Shown here: positions 42,734-51,692 of the stretch, piece after piece
Numbering within the stretch: the stretch's first letter is position 1
Layout: each line of letters starts with the position of its first letter
The notes under the pieces: generated by a model
What the model saw: the letters and a program-made list of their open reading frames with translations, nothing else
The model's database searches: none
What the model was told of the DNA's origin: nothing
Made by a program: the position numbers and the translations under genes
Origin: Jiulongibacter sediminis
GTDB lineage: Bacteria > Bacteroidota > Bacteroidia > Cytophagales > Spirosomataceae
Reading direction: 5' to 3'
NCBI RefSeq assembly: GCF_001306455.1
Contig: NZ_LGTQ01000015.1
Location: 62,001 to 126,000 of the forward strand
DNA: 64,000 nt

Positions 42734-44149
42734 ATGAGAAAAATTAAGCTGTTGTTGGTAGAGGATGATGAAGAAGATTTTGAGCTGTTTGAAGAAACCC
42801 TTGACGAAATAGAGACCTTCGAATTTGAGACCACCTGGGTAAGTTCTTACAAAAAAGCACTTGAAAAAATAACGGACGAAAACTTTGACCTTCTGGTCGT
42901 AGATTACCTTTTGGGAGCTTATTCTGGTCTGGAGCTATGTAAGAAGTTCAGAGACATGGGTAAAATTGCTCCAATCATACTCTTGACTGGCAAAGGAGAT
43001 AGCGAAGTAGACCGACAGGCCTCCGAAATAGGAGTGAACGATTACCTCGTAAAACGAGATATTAAGGCTCCCGAATTAGAGCGGAGCATTCGTTACTCCA
43101 TGAAAAACCATGAAATTATTTTAGCCTTAAAAGTGAGTGAGTCCAAGTATCGGGCGGTTTTAAAGCAGTCGCAGGATATTCTCTTCATCGCGGATACTAA
43201 TTGTAATATTCTCAATGTAAGTCACTCGCTTAAAGCCATCACAGGTTACAGAAAGGAGGAGTTGCAGAAAGAGGGGCTTTTGGCACTCATTCAGGATGAA
43301 GAGGTAAAAGTTAAACTTAAAAAACACCTAAGCGATAAAAAGGCAGTCATTAAACAATCTGCCACTATCCGGTGTAAAAACGGAGAACTAAAAAGCGTAC
43401 TCATCACCTGCAATTACCAGCAGGCCTTTACCGAGGACGATTTCGTTCATGGGGTGATCATTGACAAAACGGAGGAAATTAAAGCTTTGCAATCGAGATT
43501 GGTTAACGAAAAACTGGAGTCAACGGCTCGTTTTATGCGAACGCTGGCTCATGAGGTAAGAAACCCACTTAGCAATATTTCCTTAGCTATTGAAGGTATG
43601 GAGGCCGAAGAAGAGGAGGTTTCGCCCTATTTGTCAATCATCAAACGAAACTCAGGCCGGATAGACAGTATTATCTCTAAAGTATTAAATAGCTCACAGA
43701 TAGAAACCATGGCTTTTGAGCCCATGGATTTAATTGATGTACTCAGAAAAGTAATTGAGAACATTGAAGATAAGGCTCACCTGAAAGGCATTGAACTCGT
43801 TGTAAATCTGCCTCAGAAACCATTGCCTGTCAATCTTAATGAAGAACAGTTTTCGTTGGCGATTTCAAACCTTTTGGTCAATGCTGTGGAGGCTCTTGAT
43901 AAAAATAAGGACGGTGTTATACGGGTGTCAATTGAGGGCAATAAACTTTATATTTCTGATAACGGGCCAGGCATTTCAAAAGAAGATCAAGGCCTTATTT
44001 TTGAGCCTTATTATACCCGGAAGACCAACGGTGTAGGTCTGGGTCTGGCAAGTACATTAGGAATACTTAAAGCTCATCAGATAAACCTTGAGCTTGATTC
44101 AGATCTGGGTTTGGGAGCTACTTTTATCCTTACACTGCCAGCAGCCTGA
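42734..44149 (+). CDS. Receiver-PAS-histidine kinase hybrid
   Basis: A 471-residue hybrid: N-terminal receiver (about 1-120; Asp57 in LVVDYLLGAYSG, acidic pocket EDDEED), a PAS module (about 135-245, ILFIADTNCNILNVSHSLKAITGY), then HisKA with His273 in TLAHEVRNPLSNIS and HATPase (NLLVNAVEAL, SDNGPGIS, GVGLGLASTLGI). The kinase core is of NtrB/PAS type and differs from the ASHDL.EP type of its neighbours. The TTG at 42725 is possible, but the ATG at 42734 follows a GAAAGGG and is preferred. A receiver in front of a kinase suggests a phosphorelay with the upstream PAS kinase. Confidence 0.92.
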   Translation: MRKIKLLLVEDDEEDFELFEETLDEIETFEFETTWVSSYKKALEKITDENFDLLVVDYLLGAYSGLELCKKFRDMGKIAPIILLTGKGDSEVDRQASEIGVNDYLVKRDIKAPELERSIRYSMKNHEIILALKVSESKYRAVLKQSQDILFIADTNCNILNVSHSLKAITGYRKEELQKEGLLALIQDEEVKVKLKKHLSDKKAVIKQSATIRCKNGELKSVLITCNYQQAFTEDDFVHGVIIDKTEEIKALQSRLVNEKLESTARFMRTLAHEVRNPLSNISLAIEGMEAEEEEVSPYLSIIKRNSGRIDSIISKVLNSSQIETMAFEPMDLIDVLRKVIENIEDKAHLKGIELVVNLPQKPLPVNLNEEQFSLAISNLLVNAVEALDKNKDGVIRVSIEGNKLYISDNGPGISKEDQGLIFEPYYTRKTNGVGLGLASTLGILKAHQINLELDSDLGLGATFILTLPAA

Positions 44150-44161
44150 TGATGTAACGGT

Positions 44162-44168
44162 TGTGGAA
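44162..44168 (+). promoter_or_regulatory. TGTGGAA element upstream of BrkB gene
   Basis: A single plus-strand element 22 bp before the start codon, which is too close for a standard -35 box unless the transcript is nearly leaderless. Confidence 0.4.
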
Positions 44169-44190
44169 TGATTTTCTTATTCACTAGAGT

Positions 44191-45117
44191 ATGGTAAGAA
44201 AATTAAAACCAGCCTTTTTTTGGCTCGCCTTAAAGAATTCAGTTTTGAACTTCGGGGAATATAAAATTCCGAAGAAAAGTGCCTCTTTGGCCTACTACAC
44301 TACATTTGCTCTAGCTCCTATTTTTTATCTTATTCTAACGCTTGGTAGCTTATTTTATGGAGAAGAAATTCTTCGTGGTGAGGTTTTAACCAAACTCCAG
44401 GATTTTGTGGGTTTGGGTATTGCCGAGACCTTGCAGGGTATGCTGAGCCGAACGATGATTGAAAATCAATCTCAAATAGGTACCGTGGTGAGTGCGGGTA
44501 CACTGCTTGTAATTGCCACAGGTGTTTTTGTGGAATTACAGGATTCGCTGAACGAAATCTGGTCTGTGGAGGTCAAAGAAAACTCAGGATTTTGGTCGTT
44601 TATCAAAGACCGTTTACTGAGCTTCTCAATTATTCTTGCCTTTGGTTTTTTGCTACTTGTTTCTATGCTAATTAACTCAGCCATAGATGTTTTGCGAGAA
44701 AAAATTGAAGAAAACTTATCTGCTATTTCTGCATTGGCTACATTTGTAGTAAATAACGCAGTTATGATTGTCATTATCAGTGCGTTATTCTATTTGATAT
44801 TCCGGGTTTTGCCGGACATCAAGCTGTCTAACCGTGTAGCCTCAGCTGGGGCACTACTTACCACTGTTTTATTTCTTATTGGGCGGTATTTTATCGGATT
44901 ATACCTGTCGCAGAGTAATCTGAACTCCATTTTTGGCCAGGGAGGTACCATCGTCATCTTGCTTTCATGGGTGTATTACACCAGCATTATTTTGTATTTC
45001 GGGGCCGCTTATACCCGAAATCTGGCTTTAGTAGCCAGAGAGCCTATTGGGTCTAAAGAACATGCGGAGTTTATAGAGAACCAGAAAGTAAAAATTAGTG
45101 ATAGTGAGCTGAATTAA
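44191..45117 (+). CDS. YihY/BrkB-family membrane protein
   Basis: A 308-residue protein with six membrane helices, matching YihY/virulence-factor BrkB (PF03631): the opening KIPKKSASLAYYTTFALAPIFYLIL, the middle GTLLVIATGVFVELQDSLNEIW, and the late LLSWVYYTSIILYFGAAYTRNLA. The family was once called RNase BN by mistake; a transport or lipid-related role is suspected but not settled. It is 41 bp downstream of the hybrid kinase, with its own TGTGGAA element, and is followed by an AraC-type regulator gene. Confidence 0.9.
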   Translation: MVRKLKPAFFWLALKNSVLNFGEYKIPKKSASLAYYTTFALAPIFYLILTLGSLFYGEEILRGEVLTKLQDFVGLGIAETLQGMLSRTMIENQSQIGTVVSAGTLLVIATGVFVELQDSLNEIWSVEVKENSGFWSFIKDRLLSFSIILAFGFLLLVSMLINSAIDVLREKIEENLSAISALATFVVNNAVMIVIISALFYLIFRVLPDIKLSNRVASAGALLTTVLFLIGRYFIGLYLSQSNLNSIFGQGGTIVILLSWVYYTSIILYFGAAYTRNLALVAREPIGSKEHAEFIENQKVKISDSELN

Positions 45118-45145
45118 ACTTGTCGTCTAACCAAACAAGAAAACT

Positions 45146-46114
45146 ATGTTTAGTCTTAAAGAAAATGAATTAGTAGGGTCAGATGGGAGAGTATTTGAGA
45201 CTACAGAGAGTCATGACTGCGGAGTTTATACTCGTAATTACAAGAATCTTTTTTTTGACGGCACAATAAAATCCTGTCAAACAGCTGATAAAATCTCACT
45301 AACCAGTTTTGATTTCCAAATTCATGAGGATGTTGACCTACTTTTCAATGGCGACGAGTACCGTAAAATGCTTAAAGTGTTGTGCAATAACGGAGATCCG
45401 GTGAATTATCATTTGTCAAAAACGGTCTCTGAACAGGCATTGGTTTTAGGAAAAGAAATGCTGATCTCGAATAATCTTCTGGCCTATATTTTAGGTCTCA
45501 AAGCCAACAGAACTTTCAGGGCAGTAACCATAGAAACAGATCTGCAAAACCTGATCAATGAAAAATACTGCGACGAGCCTGGTAAAGCAGAACAACTGAC
45601 AAAACTGGCGGCTAAGTCAACGACAGAAACCCAACCACTCACTCAGAGAATACAGGATATTATCATGCAAATGTGGTCAGAGGAGACCAGTGGTTTGAAA
45701 GGACGACTTATACTTGAAAGTCAGGCTGTTGAGTTGCTGGCTCAGGCCTATGGCCTTTCTTTTAAGGAGGATACTCAGGCAAAACCGACTCTGTCACCTG
45801 CTGATATGCAGGCTGTGGAAGAGGCCGCTGATATTCTTCACAAGGAGTTTAAAACACCACCATTACAACAGGATTTGTCTAGAAGAGTGGGTCTGAATCT
45901 CAATAAACTCTCTTCACTCTTTCAACAGGTTTTCGGGCTAACGATCAATAAATATTTACTAAATATTCGTCTGGAAAAAGCCCGTACGATGTTGAACAAT
46001 AATCCGGAGCTGACGGTAGTTCAGCTCTCCGAGGAAATTGGTTTTAGTAACCCGAGCTATTTTATTCGGAAATTCAAAGAGGTTTATGGAAAAACACCAG
46101 GTGCTTATGTGTAG
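45146..46114 (+). CDS. AraC-family transcriptional regulator
   Basis: A 322-residue regulator. The C-terminal ~100 residues form a double helix-turn-helix: LQQDLSRRVGLNLNKLSSLFQQVFGLTINKYLLNIRLEKARTML, then VVQLSEEIGFSNPSYFIRKFKEVYGKTPGAYV, textbook AraC. The N-terminal ~210 residues are not a recognisable cupin sugar-binding domain, so the effector is unknown; a group around residue 85-125 looks like the PchR/YesN subgroup. It lies 28 nt after the BrkB gene and is probably co-transcribed with it. Confidence 0.9.
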   Translation: MFSLKENELVGSDGRVFETTESHDCGVYTRNYKNLFFDGTIKSCQTADKISLTSFDFQIHEDVDLLFNGDEYRKMLKVLCNNGDPVNYHLSKTVSEQALVLGKEMLISNNLLAYILGLKANRTFRAVTIETDLQNLINEKYCDEPGKAEQLTKLAAKSTTETQPLTQRIQDIIMQMWSEETSGLKGRLILESQAVELLAQAYGLSFKEDTQAKPTLSPADMQAVEEAADILHKEFKTPPLQQDLSRRVGLNLNKLSSLFQQVFGLTINKYLLNIRLEKARTMLNNNPELTVVQLSEEIGFSNPSYFIRKFKEVYGKTPGAYV

Positions 46115-46179
46115 AGAAAATTACACAATTGTGCTATGACGAGGTGAGATAGTATTACCTCGGTTTTACTCAAATAAAA

Positions 46180-46258
46180 CATTTTTGCACCGCTCAATGC
46201 AGGGGAGTAGTGGCTCCTGTATCTGAGTAAGTGTCCGGGTTTCCCGGGCACTTTTTTT
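46180..46258 (+). ncRNA. Candidate small RNA with own promoter and terminator
   Basis: Within 80 bp there is a -7-like CATTTTTG (46180-46187) followed by a GCACC start-like stretch, a stem-loop around GGGGAG...CTCCT (about 46201-46218) and a strong terminator. No ORF is present. The predicted transcript would start near 46194 and be about 65 nt. It overlaps the last codon of the minus-strand gene at 46257. No known RNA family was recognised, and read-through from the AraC gene is the alternative. Confidence 0.35.
46231..46258 (+). terminator. Strong intrinsic terminator
   Basis: Stem GTGTCCGGG / CCCGGGCAC (one G-U pair) around TTT, then seven T. It ends either the AraC transcript or the proposed small RNA. 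A weaker hairpin, CGAGGT...ACCTCG plus GTTTT, is at 46140-46166. Confidence 0.88.
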
Positions 46259-46718
46259 ATGCCACCAAAAGCTTTTGTTTCTGGCTTCGGCTTACGGATT
46301 CTCTCATGGTGTTAATGAAAGCCTTTATTTCCTCTTTGAAGGTCTGTAGTTGGTTGTTATTCAGGCTTTTGAAATATTCTTCAAGACGTTGCAGTAGCCA
46401 CATATCTCCCAGTTGAAGTGATAGAAAAATGGATTTTGTATTGTCTGATTTTACAGCGAGGTCATAATAAAAGTCACATTGTAATGTCCCTTCTTTTTTT
46501 AGAGAAAGGTCACTTAAATTTCTTACGATATCATCAATACGTTTCTTAAGGTCAGAAATTATCCTCACACTTTCCAGTAAACCTGTGATAAGCTCTCCTC
46601 GCTCATCAATTCTGAGGTTTTGAATTTTCAAGGCATGAACATAGGCTTTCTTTCTCAGCAAAAGAGCATTCTTGAAAGAAGACAGGTTGTCAAATATTTG
46701 ATAAATAGGGTTTTGCAT
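46257..46718 (-). CDS. Uncharacterised helical protein
   Basis: A 153-residue, soluble and largely alpha-helical protein (for example SFKNALLLRKKAYVHALKI, DLKKRIDDIVRNLSDLSLKKEG, QLQTFKEEIKAFINTMRES). No signal peptide or known domain. It resembles four-helix bundles but no motif supports a family. It is a single gene between the terminator region at 46231-46258 and the divergent TamB gene. Its stop falls in the T-run of the plus-strand terminator. Confidence 0.65.
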   Translation of the reverse strand: MQNPIYQIFDNLSSFKNALLLRKKAYVHALKIQNLRIDERGELITGLLESVRIISDLKKRIDDIVRNLSDLSLKKEGTLQCDFYYDLAVKSDNTKSIFLSLQLGDMWLLQRLEEYFKSLNNNQLQTFKEEIKAFINTMRESVSRSQKQKLLVA

Positions 46719-46799
46719 GGTGCTATCTCTTTTTCGTAACGTCTCAAAAAGCTATTCCTGCTGATTTTTACGTTCTTTTGGGGCTGATGGTGCACTTTT

Positions 46800-46806
46800 T
46801 GTGGAA
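46800..46806 (+). promoter_or_regulatory. TGTGGAA element upstream of tamB
   Basis: A single plus-strand element 35 bp before the TamB start codon; part of the shared TGTRGAR set. Confidence 0.4.
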
Positions 46807-46841
46807 CTGTATTTTAATGCATTTCCCCAGATAAAATCTAT

Positions 46842-49800
46842 ATGGCTAAATTTTTTAAAATCTCGGGGATCGTGCTTTCAGTGATTCTATTGCTGATGGT
46901 GGGGCTTGCTATGTATATTCGGTCAGATAGAGGGCAGAAAACCGTTCAAAATCAGCTTCAGAATTTTCTCTCCCAAAAGCTCACAACACCTTACTCCATT
47001 GGACGACTCAGCTACAATATTCCTGACTGGGTAGAGCTTGAAGATGTATATTTCGAAGACCCTCAGAAAGACACGCTATTGATGGCCGGACGGGTTCGGA
47101 TTGACCTCGATATGTTTGGATTACTTACCGGTGATTTTCAGGTGAACACCATTGAGCTTGAAGGCGGAATCGCAAAACTTTACACCATAAACGAAAATGG
47201 AGATTTCAATTATCGATTTTTAATCGATGCCTTTTCTTCCGGAAGTGATACCATTTCATCTGATAGCTCCGAGAGCAATTCTTTTAGAATTGATGAGGCC
47301 AAATTGAAAAACACACGGTTCAGTTTCCGGGATGAAACAGCCGGAATTGACTTTGGTATTCTCCTTAAAGAAGGCTCAGCAGAATTTAGTGATTTTAACG
47401 TGACAGATAATTTCTACGGTTTCTCCGGGATCGTGGTTGATAGTGCTGAAACCCGACTGCTTACTTTTATTCCAACAGTTGTCAATCAAACAGAAGGGGC
47501 TGGAGAATCTGTAAAATTAGAGTTGGGCGATATAAGCCTGTCAGACTTTAGCTGGAAATATGATGGTGAAGATATCGGTGTGGAGAATACCATCAAAGCC
47601 GGGAAGGCCGAAGTTAGTTTTAATAAAATAGATCTCAGTGAACAGCGAATTGAACTTAATGAGGCCTTTTTTGAAAATGCCGACATTGACGTTTTTTTCA
47701 AACAGCCTCTTAATGAGTCTACCGGTGATGAAGGTAAACCATGGACAATCACACTTGCTGAACTTGAGCTTCAGGAGGGAAAAGTGCATTATCGGGATAA
47801 CCTTGCTCAGCCGGTTTTAAAGCCCGGAGAGTTTAACAGTTCAGATTTTACCTTTTCAGAAGCCGATATTAAGCTCAGGAATTTCTATTATGATGGCAAC
47901 GAAATTAAGGGGGAAGTCACTGAGGTGAAAGCAAGAGAACGCTCGGGCCTAAACATTGAAGAATTAGCAGTGAACTTTGCTTACACCGATCAGTTGATTG
48001 CCTTAAGGGATCTGAGTTTTGAAACTCCCTACTCTGATTATGAAGGCGAAGTTATTCTTTCTTATCACTCCCTGGATGATTTCATCAATGACCCTCTTAC
48101 GAGCAAAATACTGATCAGGGCAGATCGGAGTCAGATTGCTTTCAACGATATTTTCAAGTTTAATGCGGATCTGAAGAAAAATCCCGGACTAGCAAAAAAT
48201 ACTTCTAAAAGTCTTCGTTTAAACGGATCGATAAAATCTAATCAGGACAATTTTTTACTTCAAGATCTTCAGGTGACCCTGGATAAAGAAACCCGGCTTT
48301 TTCTCAATGGCTTTGTTGGAGGGGTGAAAAACCTTGACAATTTAAGGGTGGACCTGAACATCGAAGACCTGCGGGTTAAGCGAGACTTATATCAGGATTT
48401 TATTCCAGACTCTGTTGATGTTTCTTCGTATCAATTGCCTGAGACTATTAGTATGAATGGCTTGGTAAAGGGAAATGCAAAAGCTCTGCAGCTTGACGGA
48501 AACCTAAGTACTGATCTGGGGGAAATTACCCTGAAAGGCTTACTTAAGAATGCGGCTTCAGACTCGTTGAGGTCGTATGCAGGTTATCTTAAAACCACTG
48601 ATTTAAATCTCCAAAAACTTTATAAAGAGGAGCAGGAAATAGGTCTTCTAACAGCTGAGCTTCAGGTTAATGGGAATGCTGATCTTAGTAGTATAACAGC
48701 TGATGGCCAAATTCAGTCGGTTGTGTATAAGGATTACAGCTATAAGGATATAAATCTGGACGTCAATCTTGAGGATAGTATTCTAATTCTCAAAGCAAAT
48801 TCGGCTGATGTAAATGCAAGACTCAATGCTGACTTTAGAGCTAACCTGAGCTCGGACAAATCTGCATTCAAAGGAATCGTAGATATTCAAAAGCTAAATC
48901 TGCAAACTCTTAATATCAGCGATCTGGAGGATGATATCTCAGGCCGGTTCAATGTTGATTTGGCTTTCGAGTCAGAAACTTATTTGGTAGGGACTACCCA
49001 AATCGCGGAATTAAAGTTAGGTGGTAAAAATGCCGGAAATCTTAACGGGAATTTCCTTAAAGACGGTACCACTCAACAGGTCAAAATTGATGCAGATTAC
49101 ATGAATTTTGATCTGATTTCAAAGTCCGGTCTGTTATCTTTTGCCGATAACTTCTCTGGTTTAGTGACAGATAGCTCTGAAGTCTCAGCTCCCGAAGGTC
49201 GTTTTGAATTATCAGGTCAGTTGGTTTGGAGCCCCCTTTGGGAGAGTGTTTTACCCGGAGTTTATTTTGATCAGCCAGTGAAAATGGATTTGACATCTGA
49301 CGGGAAAAATTTTGATGGGCAATTGAATTTTCAACAACTCCGCTATCAGGATTATGTATTGTCCGGCTGGGAAACTACAATATCCGGCAGCATGAATGAC
49401 TTTAAATCGGAAACTCTTCTTGAAAGTCTTGACCTGGGGGAAACGGCTCTTTCCGGTAATGTGCTTTTAGCCAATCTTGAAAATGATGTTTTCCAGTTTG
49501 ATTTTCAAACAGCCGATAGTGCGGGAAACACTCTTCACCAAATAGCCTTCGAAATGGAAAACATGGAGGCAGGCCAAGTGTTTGAAGTACAAAAACTGAG
49601 CTTTGGCCATCAGGATTTTCAAATCAATGATCACAAAATTCGCCTAATTGAGAATCAACTTTTGACAGATGGATTGGTGATGCAATCTGACAATCAAAAA
49701 ATAGCTTTAAATGCCAATAATGAATGGATTGCGTTAAATATGGAAGGTGTCAATATTGAGCCTTTTTATCATTTGTTGTATAGCCCTGAGGTTGACCTTA

Positions 49801-51692
49801 AGGCATCTTTAAATGGTGATTTACAGTTAAGAAATAACTTGGGGTCTCTGTCAGGAAAAGCTGAAATAAACCTTGCCAAATTAACCATCGATAACGAATT
49901 GATAGGTGATTTTCAGATGAATTTGTCCGAGTTTGATGCCGAAAATATTGTCATAAACGGAAGTCTGAAAGGCCCTTCAAGCGATGCGGAAATGGAGGGT
50001 GAGGTGAATCTCGCGGATGAAGGAAACCTCGATTTAGTCGTTGACCTGAAAAGGTTGGACGCGGCCCTGATCCGGGCTTTTAGTGCAGGTCAGGTGGCAA
50101 AAGCCGCAGGCGAGTTATTCGGAAAAATTGAACTGACATCAACATTTACTAACCCGCAACCGAAGGGCACACTTGGTTTTAGAAAATTTGACGTGACTCC
50201 AACCTACCTTGGCGTGCCACTAGCTATTGATAATCAGGAGCTCAGGTTTGATAACAAGAATGTCTTTTTTAATGAGTTTACGGTGAAAGATTCTACCGGT
50301 CAGGCCCTTGTTTTTGATGGCCGCCTGAACTGGTCTGATCTGGATGCCGTTTCTTATCAGCTTGATCTGCAAACCACTGATTTCCTTTTGCTGAATACCG
50401 CCGTCGAAGATAATGATCTGGTTTACGGTACTTTGAAAATGGATGCAGATCTCAAACTTCAGGGAGTGGGTGAGAAGCCCAGCGTAGATGGTAGGGTAAA
50501 AATTAAAGAAGGTAGTGATCTTACCTTCATTATGCCGGCCGATATTGAAACTGCCGAAACGCAGGGAATCGTCTATTTTGTACCTCCAAAAGACAGCTCT
50601 TTGGCGGTGCAGGCGGCTCCAGTCAGAGATACCTTAAGTGCCGCTGATGCCTTTGCAGAAGTGGTGAATGAGATACTGGTTGCTGTAGAAACGGATGAAG
50701 AAGCGAAGTTTACTTTTGTAGTAGATGAAATCAATGGGGATAAGCTGGATTTCAGTGGAACCTCAAATCTTACTTATGGACTTTACCCCAATGGGCAGCA
50801 GTACCTGATCGGGAGTTTTGATCTTACACGTGGGTCTTACAGTTTTTCACTCGAAGTCTTCAAACGTGAATTTCAGGTACTAAAAGGAAGTAAACTAACC
50901 TGGAACGGAGACCCGTATCAGGCAGAGTTGGATATTACCGCATCCTACGAAGTGAGTACCGATATACAGTCACTGAACGCCTTTGGCCTAAACTCTACCT
51001 CTTATGGCAAGGTACCATTGGATGTGCTTCTGAAGCTAACCGGAAAAATTGAAGAACCTGAAGTGAATTTTGATGTCAAAGTCTCTGATAAAGCCGAGAA
51101 TTCCATCAAATCATTGATTTCTTCAAATGATGTTTTTTCATCTCTTCGGCAAAACAGTTCGGAGATGAACCAGCAGGTTTTTTCCCTGATTTTATTCAAC
51201 CGGTTTATGTCAAATCAGTTTTTATCATTTTCGGGCAATGGATTTAATGGGGAGTCAGTGGCTCGTCAAAGTGTAAGTAAATTACTGACCGAACAGCTTA
51301 ACATACTCGCTGGGAATCTGCTTGGAGGAGTAGGGTTGAGTTTTGGAGTTGATTCTGAAGTTCTTCAGGGAGCTGAAGGCTCTGGCTCACGAACTGAATT
51401 TAATCTTGGACTAAGCCAGAGCTTTCTCAATGACCGCATACGGGTATCACTAGGGAAAAACTTTGAACTGGCCAATAGCACTGGTGTAAGCCGAAGCTCT
51501 ACCGAGGTGCTTGATAATATTAACATTGAATATCTGGTAACGCCTGATGGCCGCTATGTGGCCAAGGTTTATCGTAATAATGAATACCAAACATTACTGG
51601 AGGGTTTTGTGGTTGAAACCGGAGTGGGTTTTGAGCTTAGAGCAGATTATGATAAGGTGGCAGAATTATTTAACCGCAAGCAAAACCAATGA
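46842..51692 (+). CDS. tamB: TamB translocation and assembly module protein
   Basis: A 1616-residue inner-membrane-anchored periplasmic protein of the TamB/AsmA-like bridge group. One N-terminal membrane helix (about 5-27), followed by a very long repetitive beta-strand region (AsmA-like opening, alternating Asn/Asp/Leu strand patterns), then the DUF490/TamB C-terminal domain (about 1200-1600; TYGLYPNGQQYLIGSFDLTRGSYSF and SKLTWNGDPYQAELDITASY, then ..RVSLGKNFEL). Such proteins form a lipid-carrying or assembly bridge to the outer membrane. Its stop overlaps the start of the TamA-like partner gene by 4 nt, so both are made together. Size and domain layout are typical for Bacteroidota TamB. 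Confidence 0.93.
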   Translation: MAKFFKISGIVLSVILLLMVGLAMYIRSDRGQKTVQNQLQNFLSQKLTTPYSIGRLSYNIPDWVELEDVYFEDPQKDTLLMAGRVRIDLDMFGLLTGDFQVNTIELEGGIAKLYTINENGDFNYRFLIDAFSSGSDTISSDSSESNSFRIDEAKLKNTRFSFRDETAGIDFGILLKEGSAEFSDFNVTDNFYGFSGIVVDSAETRLLTFIPTVVNQTEGAGESVKLELGDISLSDFSWKYDGEDIGVENTIKAGKAEVSFNKIDLSEQRIELNEAFFENADIDVFFKQPLNESTGDEGKPWTITLAELELQEGKVHYRDNLAQPVLKPGEFNSSDFTFSEADIKLRNFYYDGNEIKGEVTEVKARERSGLNIEELAVNFAYTDQLIALRDLSFETPYSDYEGEVILSYHSLDDFINDPLTSKILIRADRSQIAFNDIFKFNADLKKNPGLAKNTSKSLRLNGSIKSNQDNFLLQDLQVTLDKETRLFLNGFVGGVKNLDNLRVDLNIEDLRVKRDLYQDFIPDSVDVSSYQLPETISMNGLVKGNAKALQLDGNLSTDLGEITLKGLLKNAASDSLRSYAGYLKTTDLNLQKLYKEEQEIGLLTAELQVNGNADLSSITADGQIQSVVYKDYSYKDINLDVNLEDSILILKANSADVNARLNADFRANLSSDKSAFKGIVDIQKLNLQTLNISDLEDDISGRFNVDLAFESETYLVGTTQIAELKLGGKNAGNLNGNFLKDGTTQQVKIDADYMNFDLISKSGLLSFADNFSGLVTDSSEVSAPEGRFELSGQLVWSPLWESVLPGVYFDQPVKMDLTSDGKNFDGQLNFQQLRYQDYVLSGWETTISGSMNDFKSETLLESLDLGETALSGNVLLANLENDVFQFDFQTADSAGNTLHQIAFEMENMEAGQVFEVQKLSFGHQDFQINDHKIRLIENQLLTDGLVMQSDNQKIALNANNEWIALNMEGVNIEPFYHLLYSPEVDLKASLNGDLQLRNNLGSLSGKAEINLAKLTIDNELIGDFQMNLSEFDAENIVINGSLKGPSSDAEMEGEVNLADEGNLDLVVDLKRLDAALIRAFSAGQVAKAAGELFGKIELTSTFTNPQPKGTLGFRKFDVTPTYLGVPLAIDNQELRFDNKNVFFNEFTVKDSTGQALVFDGRLNWSDLDAVSYQLDLQTTDFLLLNTAVEDNDLVYGTLKMDADLKLQGVGEKPSVDGRVKIKEGSDLTFIMPADIETAETQGIVYFVPPKDSSLAVQAAPVRDTLSAADAFAEVVNEILVAVETDEEAKFTFVVDEINGDKLDFSGTSNLTYGLYPNGQQYLIGSFDLTRGSYSFSLEVFKREFQVLKGSKLTWNGDPYQAELDITASYEVSTDIQSLNAFGLNSTSYGKVPLDVLLKLTGKIEEPEVNFDVKVSDKAENSIKSLISSNDVFSSLRQNSSEMNQQVFSLILFNRFMSNQFLSFSGNGFNGESVARQSVSKLLTEQLNILAGNLLGGVGLSFGVDSEVLQGAEGSGSRTEFNLGLSQSFLNDRIRVSLGKNFELANSTGVSRSSTEVLDNINIEYLVTPDGRYVAKVYRNNEYQTLLEGFVVETGVGFELRADYDKVAELFNRKQNQ

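Noticed and set aside
44751-44790. Short repeats and AT-rich patches inside coding regions as mobile-element traces
   Set aside because: No terminal inverted repeats with target duplications, transposase fragments or integrase genes were seen anywhere in the window.
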